Shown here: in pieces, positions 59,686 to 64,000 of the stretch
Layout of the letters: each line of letters starts with the position of its first letter
Position numbering within the stretch: position 1 is the first letter of the stretch
Assembly (NCBI RefSeq): GCF_015476235.1
Contig: NZ_CP064338.1
Coordinates: 2,294,001-2,358,000 of the forward strand
Source: Caldimonas thermodepolymerans
GTDB lineage: Bacteria; Pseudomonadota; Gammaproteobacteria; Burkholderiales; Burkholderiaceae_C
Direction: 5' to 3'
Length of the DNA: 64,000 bases
Translations under genes and position numbers: made by a program
The notes under the pieces: model-generated
The model's database searches: none
Seen by the model: the letters and a program-made list of their open reading frames with translations, nothing else
What the model was told of the DNA's origin: nothing

Positions 59686-60771
59686 TCAGGGACGTGCCGC
59701 GAACGGGGCGGCCAGCGGCTCGCCGATGAACAACCCCTGCTGCGGCCAGGCCACGCTCTTCCAGTACGCCTCGATCGCCGTGCACCCTTGCAGGTAGTGC
59801 AACAGCAGCACCTGGGGATGGGGAAACTTCTGCGGGTGATTGCAGGGCTCGCTGACCGTGCCGTAGCTGGCGGTCGCGCCGGCCTTGATCCAGGCCAGGG
59901 CACTCATCTGCCCGCGCCCGCCTGCCAGCCAGCCACCGAACGAGGTGAGATGGTCAGCCAGCGCACCCGGCACGAAGCGCACCTGCTCCAGTCCCTCGAC
60001 GCGGACCGCCCCGGTCTGGTAGAGCAGCACCCGGTCGTCCGGCGCGGGCGGCCGCTGCACGCCCGCGCGCACCCGCACGCCCGCCCGGCGCAACAGGCCG
60101 CTCGGGGGGTACAGCCGCAGCCGCGCCGAGCGCGCCCGGTCGTCGGTGACGGCCAGGTGGGCCACCACCGGCGGCGCCCCGCGCCGTCCCAGCGTGGCGT
60201 CGGCGGCCACGCCGCGGCGGACCAACGCGATGGCGGCCTCGACGTCCGGGGCGGCCAGCAGCATGGACGGGCGCAAGCCGTGGTCGCTCGCCGGCTGCGC
60301 CGACGCGGAATTGAAGTAGGGCGACGGCCGCGACGGCGCGCAGCTGTGGCGGCACAGTGCGTCGTCCAGCCCCAGCGCCAGCGCCCCGGTCAGCGCGTGG
60401 CACCCGACCGCGTACGGTTCGCGCCACGCCAGCGCGAGCGCCTGGACCGGTCCCTGACCCGCAGCCCCGAAGCGCCCGTGGATCGCCTCCGAGAGCACCC
60501 CGAATTCCGCCTCGCTCAGCGACGGGCGGACCGGCAGCGCCAGCTCCAGCACCTGCTCGCGCGATAGACGCCGCGCCTCGGCGTAGAAGCGCCCGACCTG
60601 CACCGAATAGGGATCCGCGGTGTTGATCACCAGCCCCAGATCGGCGGCCCGCAGCCGGCCGGTGGCGCGCGGCACATGGATCCAGGCCGGCACCGGCGGC
60701 GCGGAGGCCGGCGCAGGCGTCGGCGGTTGCGCGAGAAGCCGGCGCGGCAGCAGCCAGCTGCCCCCCAGCAC
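59686..60771 (-). CDS. TIGR03790-family protein, function unknown
   Basis: A 361-residue protein of the TIGR03790 group, whose function is not known. It shows LGLVINTADPYSVQVGRFYAEAR, LALAWREPYAVGCHALTGALALG, and the ending SYGTVSEPCNHPQKFPHPQVLL. The GTG start at 60771 gives a hydrophobic, Arg-containing leader that probably exports it. In-frame codons just upstream (RRRWLRRACV) would extend it to a twin-arginine-like signal but contain no good start. It begins 29 bp after lutB, in the same direction, so it may be cotranscribed with lutAB. Confidence 0.8.
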   Translation of the reverse strand: MLGGSWLLPRRLLAQPPTPAPASAPPVPAWIHVPRATGRLRAADLGLVINTADPYSVQVGRFYAEARRLSREQVLELALPVRPSLSEAEFGVLSEAIHGRFGAAGQGPVQALALAWREPYAVGCHALTGALALGLDDALCRHSCAPSRPSPYFNSASAQPASDHGLRPSMLLAAPDVEAAIALVRRGVAADATLGRRGAPPVVAHLAVTDDRARSARLRLYPPSGLLRRAGVRVRAGVQRPPAPDDRVLLYQTGAVRVEGLEQVRFVPGALADHLTSFGGWLAGGRGQMSALAWIKAGATASYGTVSEPCNHPQKFPHPQVLLLHYLQGCTAIEAYWKSVAWPQQGLFIGEPLAAPFAARP

Positions 60772-60799
60772 GCAGGCGCGCCGCAGCCAGCGGCGGCGT

Positions 60800-62215
60800 T
60801 CAGCGTCGCCGCTCAGCGTAGAGCTCCTTGAACGTCTTGCCGGCCGGCGCGGGCAGGTCGCGCGTGTCGGTCCAGCCCGAGGCCAACGGCAGCCGGCGGA
60901 TGCGCCCGTCGTCGCTCATCCAGCGCAGCACCCGCACCCCCAGGCGCGCCAGCGTCCGGTACAGGGCCGGCCGCTGCGCGACATAGCCCCACACGCGCAG
61001 GCCGAGGCGCTCCGGCCAGGGTCGCAACCCGCGCTCGAACTGCCGCTCGCGCAGCTTGCGCAGCAGGTCCGGCAGCGGGATCTTCATCGGGCAGACCACG
61101 TGGCACTGCCCGCACATCGTGGCAGCCTGCGGCAGGTCCAGCGTCTGCTCCAGCCCGACATAGCTGGAGGTCAACACCGAGCCCATCGGCCCCGGGTACA
61201 CCCAGCCGTAGCTGTGGCCGCCGATCTTCTGGTAGACCGGGCAGTGGTTCATGCAGGCGCCGCAGCGGATGCAGCGCAGCATCTCCTCGAAGTCGCCGCC
61301 CAGCAGCCCGGTGCGGCCGCCGTCGACGAGGATGAAGTACATGTGCTCCGGCCCGTCGCGCTCGCCGGCGCCGCGCGGGCCGGTCAGCAGCGAGAAGTAG
61401 TTGCTGATCACCTGCCCGGTGGCCGAACGCGGCAGCAGGCGCATGATGGTGGCCAGGTCCTCCAGCGTGGGCAGCACCTTCTCGACGCCGGTGATCGCCA
61501 CATGCACGCGCGGCACCGCGGTGCACAGTCCTTCGTTGCCCTCATTGGTCACCAGCGCCACCGAGCCGGTCTCGGCGACCAGGAAGTTGCCGCCGGTGAT
61601 GCCCATCTCGCTGGCCAGGAAGCGCGACCGCAACACCTGGCGCGCCTCGCGCGTCATCTCCGGGATCTCGGGCACCCGGCCCGGCTCGCGCGGCAGCTGG
61701 TGCGTCCTGACGAAGAGCTGGTAGATCTCTTCCTTGTCCTTGTGCACCACCGGCGCGATGATGTGGCTCGGCGGCTCGCCGTCGTTGATCTGCAGGATGT
61801 ACTCGCCGAGGTCGGTCTCGGTCACCTGCACGCCGGCGGCCTCCAGGGCCTTGTTCAGCGCCATCTCCTCGGAGACCATGCTCTTGGTCTTGGTGGCGCG
61901 GCGCACCTCGTGCTTGCGCGCGATCTCCACCACCAGCTGCGCCGCCTCGGCCGGCGTCTCGGCCCACAGCACCGTTGCCCCGCGCCGGGTCGCCTCGCGC
62001 TCGAAACGCTCCAGCCACACGTCCAGCTTCGCGAGCGCGGCCTTGCGCCGGCGCACCGCCTCGTTGCGGATCGCCTCGAACTCCTCCAGCTCCTGCACCA
62101 CCTGGGCGCGGGCGGTCACGAACTTGGTCGAGAGCTTCTTGAGGTTCTTCTGCAGGCGCTGGTCGGCCAGCCGCTCGCCGGCGCGCGCCTTGAAGTGCAT
62201 CGACTGGACCTGCAT
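60800..62215 (-). CDS. lutB: Lactate utilisation iron-sulfur protein LutB (LldF)
   Basis: LutB is the iron-sulfur subunit of the LutABC complex that oxidises L-lactate to pyruvate. The 471-residue protein has the long N-terminal LUD-type domain (MALNKALEAAGVQVTETDLGEY; GVEKVLPTLEDLATIMRLL). Two [4Fe-4S] clusters follow: CIRCGACMNHCPVYQ and CGQCHVVCPMKIP. It starts 3 bp after lutA. No lutC gene is found in the window. Confidence 0.95.
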   Translation of the reverse strand: MQVQSMHFKARAGERLADQRLQKNLKKLSTKFVTARAQVVQELEEFEAIRNEAVRRRKAALAKLDVWLERFEREATRRGATVLWAETPAEAAQLVVEIARKHEVRRATKTKSMVSEEMALNKALEAAGVQVTETDLGEYILQINDGEPPSHIIAPVVHKDKEEIYQLFVRTHQLPREPGRVPEIPEMTREARQVLRSRFLASEMGITGGNFLVAETGSVALVTNEGNEGLCTAVPRVHVAITGVEKVLPTLEDLATIMRLLPRSATGQVISNYFSLLTGPRGAGERDGPEHMYFILVDGGRTGLLGGDFEEMLRCIRCGACMNHCPVYQKIGGHSYGWVYPGPMGSVLTSSYVGLEQTLDLPQAATMCGQCHVVCPMKIPLPDLLRKLRERQFERGLRPWPERLGLRVWGYVAQRPALYRTLARLGVRVLRWMSDDGRIRRLPLASGWTDTRDLPAPAGKTFKELYAERRR

Positions 62216-62218
62216 GGC

Positions 62219-62941
62219 TCAGGCCTCCCCGGCGAGGATTTCCGCGATGTGGATGACCCGCGTGGTCGTGTCGCCACGACGGCGCAGCCGGCCTTCCAGG
62301 TGCAGCATGCAGCCCAGGTCGCCCAGCACCACGGCGCCGGTGCCGCTGGCGGCTATGTGCTCGCACTTCTCGTCGGCGATCGCCGCGGAGATGTCGCCGT
62401 ACTTCACCGAGAAGGTGCCGCCGAAGCCGCAGCACTGCTCGCACTGCGCCATCTCCTTGAGCTTGGCGCCCGTGTGCTGCAGCAGCGCGCGCGGCTGCTG
62501 CTTGATGCCCAGCTCGCGCAGGCCGGCGCAGGAGTCGTGGTAGGTCACCTCCCCGTCGTAGCGCCCCGGCACGTCGGTGACGCCGGCCACCTCGACCAGG
62601 AACTGCGTGAGTTCGTAGACCTTGGGCTGCAGGCGCGCATAACGGTACGACAGCTCGGGATCGTCGGCCAGCAACTCGTGGTAGTGCGTGCGCACCATGC
62701 CGCCGCACGAGCCCGACGGCATCACGACGTAGTCGTAGCGCTCGAACTCGTCCAGCAGCTTGCGCGCCAGCGCCTGCGCCGTCGCCCGGTCGCCCGAGTT
62801 GTAGGCCGGCTGGCCGCAGCAGGTCTGCGCCATCGGCACCTCGACCTCGAAGCCGGCCGACTCGATCAGGCGGATCGCCGCAAGACCGATGCGCGGGCGC
62901 ATCAGGTCCACCAGGCAGGTGATGAAGAAGCCCACTTTCAT
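62219..62941 (-). CDS. lutA: Lactate utilisation protein LutA (LldE)
   Basis: LutA belongs to the heterodisulfide-reductase-like CCG family and works with LutB in lactate oxidation. The 240-residue protein carries two CCG modules: QTCCGQPAYNSG and CEQCCGFGGTFSVKYGDIS. PSGSCGGMVRTHY and YHDSCAGLRELG supply further cysteines. The start ATG at 62941 (MKVGFFITCLVDLM) matches the family; the longer frame runs into the divergent regulator. It is likely controlled by the IclR protein encoded opposite. Confidence 0.95.
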   Translation of the reverse strand: MKVGFFITCLVDLMRPRIGLAAIRLIESAGFEVEVPMAQTCCGQPAYNSGDRATAQALARKLLDEFERYDYVVMPSGSCGGMVRTHYHELLADDPELSYRYARLQPKVYELTQFLVEVAGVTDVPGRYDGEVTYHDSCAGLRELGIKQQPRALLQHTGAKLKEMAQCEQCCGFGGTFSVKYGDISAAIADEKCEHIAASGTGAVVLGDLGCMLHLEGRLRRRGDTTTRVIHIAEILAGEA

Positions 62942-62979
62942 ACGGCCGATTATGGTGGCTCCCGTGCCGACGTCACATG

Positions 62980-63022
62980 GAATTTTCGCCATGCAAAAAT
63001 GAACCGTTCTGAGCGAAAATTC
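62980..63022. promoter_or_regulatory. Inverted repeat between lutA and the IclR gene
   Basis: GAATTTTCGC (62980-62989) and GCGAAAATTC (63013-63022) are perfect 10-bp inverted arms 23 bp apart. They sit in the 85-bp gap, one near each start codon. This A+T-rich patch is a likely operator for the IclR regulator, which would control itself and lutAB. Confidence 0.6.
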
Positions 63023-63026
63023 AGCT

Positions 63027-63803
63027 ATGAAAAAAACCGAGGGCAGTACTCCCACCATCCAGGTCCTGGAACGGATGTTCGCCCTGCTGGACGTGCTCGC
63101 CGCCCATCAGGATCCCGTCTCCCTGAAGGAGATCAGCGAGCAGACGGGGCTGCACCCCTCCACCGCGCACCGCATCCTGAACGACCTGGCGCTGGGGCGC
63201 TTCGTCGACCGCCCGGAAGCCGGCAGCTACCGGCTGGGCATGCGCCTGCTCGAGCTGGGCAACCTGGTCAAGGCGCGGCTGGACGTGCGTGACGCGGCGC
63301 TCGGGCCGATGCGCGAGCTGCACAAGCTGACCCACCAGCCGGTCAACCTCTCGGTGCGGCAGGGCGACGAGATCGTCTACATCGAGCGCACCTACAGCGA
63401 GCGCTCGGGCATGCAGGTGGTGCGCGCGGTCGGCGGCCGCGCCCCGTTGCACCTGACCTCGGTCGGCAAGCTCTTCCTCGCCCATGACGACCCGCAGCGC
63501 GTGCGTGCCTATGCGACGCGCACCGGGCTGGCCGGCCACACCCGCAACAGCATCACCGACCTCGCCGCGCTGGAGCGCGAGCTCGCCAAGGTGCGCCAGT
63601 ACGGCACGGCGCGCGACAACGAGGAGCTGGAACTGGGCGTGCGCTGCATGGCCGCCGGCATCCACGACGACCAGGGCAAGCTGGTCGCCGGCCTGTCGAT
63701 CTCGGCCCCGGCCGACCGGCTGGAAGAAAGCTGGCTCGACCACCTGACCAACACCGCCGCGCAGATCTCCGCGGCACTCGGCTACAAGCCGCCCAAGCGC
63801 TGA
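63027..63803 (+). CDS. IclR-family transcriptional regulator
   Basis: A 258-residue regulator with an N-terminal winged helix-turn-helix (about residues 24-70: VSLKEISEQTGLHPSTAHRIL, then SYRLGMRLLELG). The C-terminal effector domain contains APLHLTSVGKLFLAH and AAGIHDDQGKLVAGLSISAP. It diverges from lutAB, so it probably answers lactate or a related acid. Whether it activates or represses cannot be told from sequence. Confidence 0.93.
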   Translation: MKKTEGSTPTIQVLERMFALLDVLAAHQDPVSLKEISEQTGLHPSTAHRILNDLALGRFVDRPEAGSYRLGMRLLELGNLVKARLDVRDAALGPMRELHKLTHQPVNLSVRQGDEIVYIERTYSERSGMQVVRAVGGRAPLHLTSVGKLFLAHDDPQRVRAYATRTGLAGHTRNSITDLAALERELAKVRQYGTARDNEELELGVRCMAAGIHDDQGKLVAGLSISAPADRLEESWLDHLTNTAAQISAALGYKPPKR

Positions 63804-63818
63804 GGCCCCGCCCATGCG

Positions 63819-63841
63819 ACAGCCCGGCAGGGCCGGGCTGT
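63819..63841. terminator. Hairpin after the IclR gene
   Basis: ACAGCCCGGC (63819-63828) and GCCGGGCTGT (63832-63841) pair over 10 bp with a 3-nt loop. It lies between the converging IclR gene and the partial gene at the edge. No strong T run follows on either side. Confidence 0.65.
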
Positions 63842-63864
63842 TCGTCAGGGCAGCGCTGCGGTGG

Positions 63865-64000
63865 TCAGGACGTGACCCGGGGCATCGGATCGCCGTCCTC
63901 GGTCTCCATGTCCCTGGAGAAATCCAGCTCCTCGATCCAGCGGCGCACGCGCTCGGCATCCCCGATGCGTGAATAGCGCCCGGCCGAGTCGAGGAACACC
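63865..64000 (-). CDS. C-terminal fragment of an unidentified protein
   Basis: The last 45 codons of a minus-strand gene that runs off the right edge; the stop is at 63865-63867. The visible tail reads VFLDSAGRYSRIGDAERVRR, then a short acidic segment and PRVTS. Regular codon usage and the convergent place after a hairpin support a real gene. I do not recognise the family. Confidence 0.6.
   Translation of the reverse strand, partial: VFLDSAGRYSRIGDAERVRRWIEELDFSRDMETEDGDPMPRVTS

Overview
The window is a chromosomal segment of a high-G+C betaproteobacterium, most likely a member of the Burkholderiales. The placement rests on gene content and order: dnaG-rpoD, grpE-thioredoxin-dnaK-dnaJ, tRNA-Leu-tig-clpP-clpX-lon, etfB-etfA-acyl-CoA dehydrogenase, hpnC-hpnD, and a Burkholderia-style type VI secretion cluster with a lipoprotein in front of tssB. 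Exact genus was not determined. No insertion sequence, prophage or CRISPR array was seen.

Positions 1-16 kb hold information-processing and stress genes. The 3' end of dnaG is followed by a textbook sigma-70 promoter and rpoD. The last ten codons of rpoD plus the trailer are duplicated just downstream. Then come a class III cyclase-FHA fusion, a HAD phosphatase, and a large hybrid histidine kinase. That kinase carries a GAF domain, several PAS domains and one PAS domain with the full blue-light LOV signature. hemH, an Hsp15-type RNA-binding protein and the chaperone operon follow; grpE has a near-consensus heat-shock (sigma-32) promoter. A radical SAM gene and a small YdeI-like gene diverge from a near-perfect LexA box.

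Positions 16-23 kb are metabolic. They hold an FMN-dependent nitronate monooxygenase-like enzyme, an acyl-CoA dehydrogenase with its electron acceptor ETF (etfBA), murI, an MFS transporter and tRNA-Leu(UAA).

Positions 23.5-46.6 kb are one type VI secretion locus lying exactly between tRNA-Leu and a tRNA Cys/Gly cluster. One arm runs leftward (lipoprotein, tssB, tssC, hcp, tssE, tssF, tssG, tssH). The other runs rightward (tssJ, tssK, tssL, then an M15 peptidase, PAAR, a two-helix unknown, tssM, tagF, OmpA-like). tssA closes the locus from the far end on the minus strand. Every core component except VgrG (tssI) is present. Two proteins in it are not recognised: a single-helix, cysteine-tailed 302-residue protein encoded against the rightward arm, and a 480-residue protein with two helices and a thiolase-like C-terminus.

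Positions 46.7-53.5 kb hold a duplicated Gly/Cys tRNA unit with its own promoter. One tRNA-Gly pair shows a compensatory acceptor-stem change. Next is the ATP-dependent proteolysis cluster lon, clpX, clpP, tig, with tRNA-Leu(UAG) only 22 bp ahead of tig.

Positions 53.5-64 kb hold an RND efflux pump (permease and lipoprotein adaptor) behind a strong promoter that abuts a TetR-type palindrome. After it come hopanoid squalene genes hpnC-hpnD, a TIGR03790-type protein, and lactate-utilisation genes lutA-lutB without an adjacent lutC. A divergent IclR regulator follows, and the truncated end of an unidentified gene closes the window.
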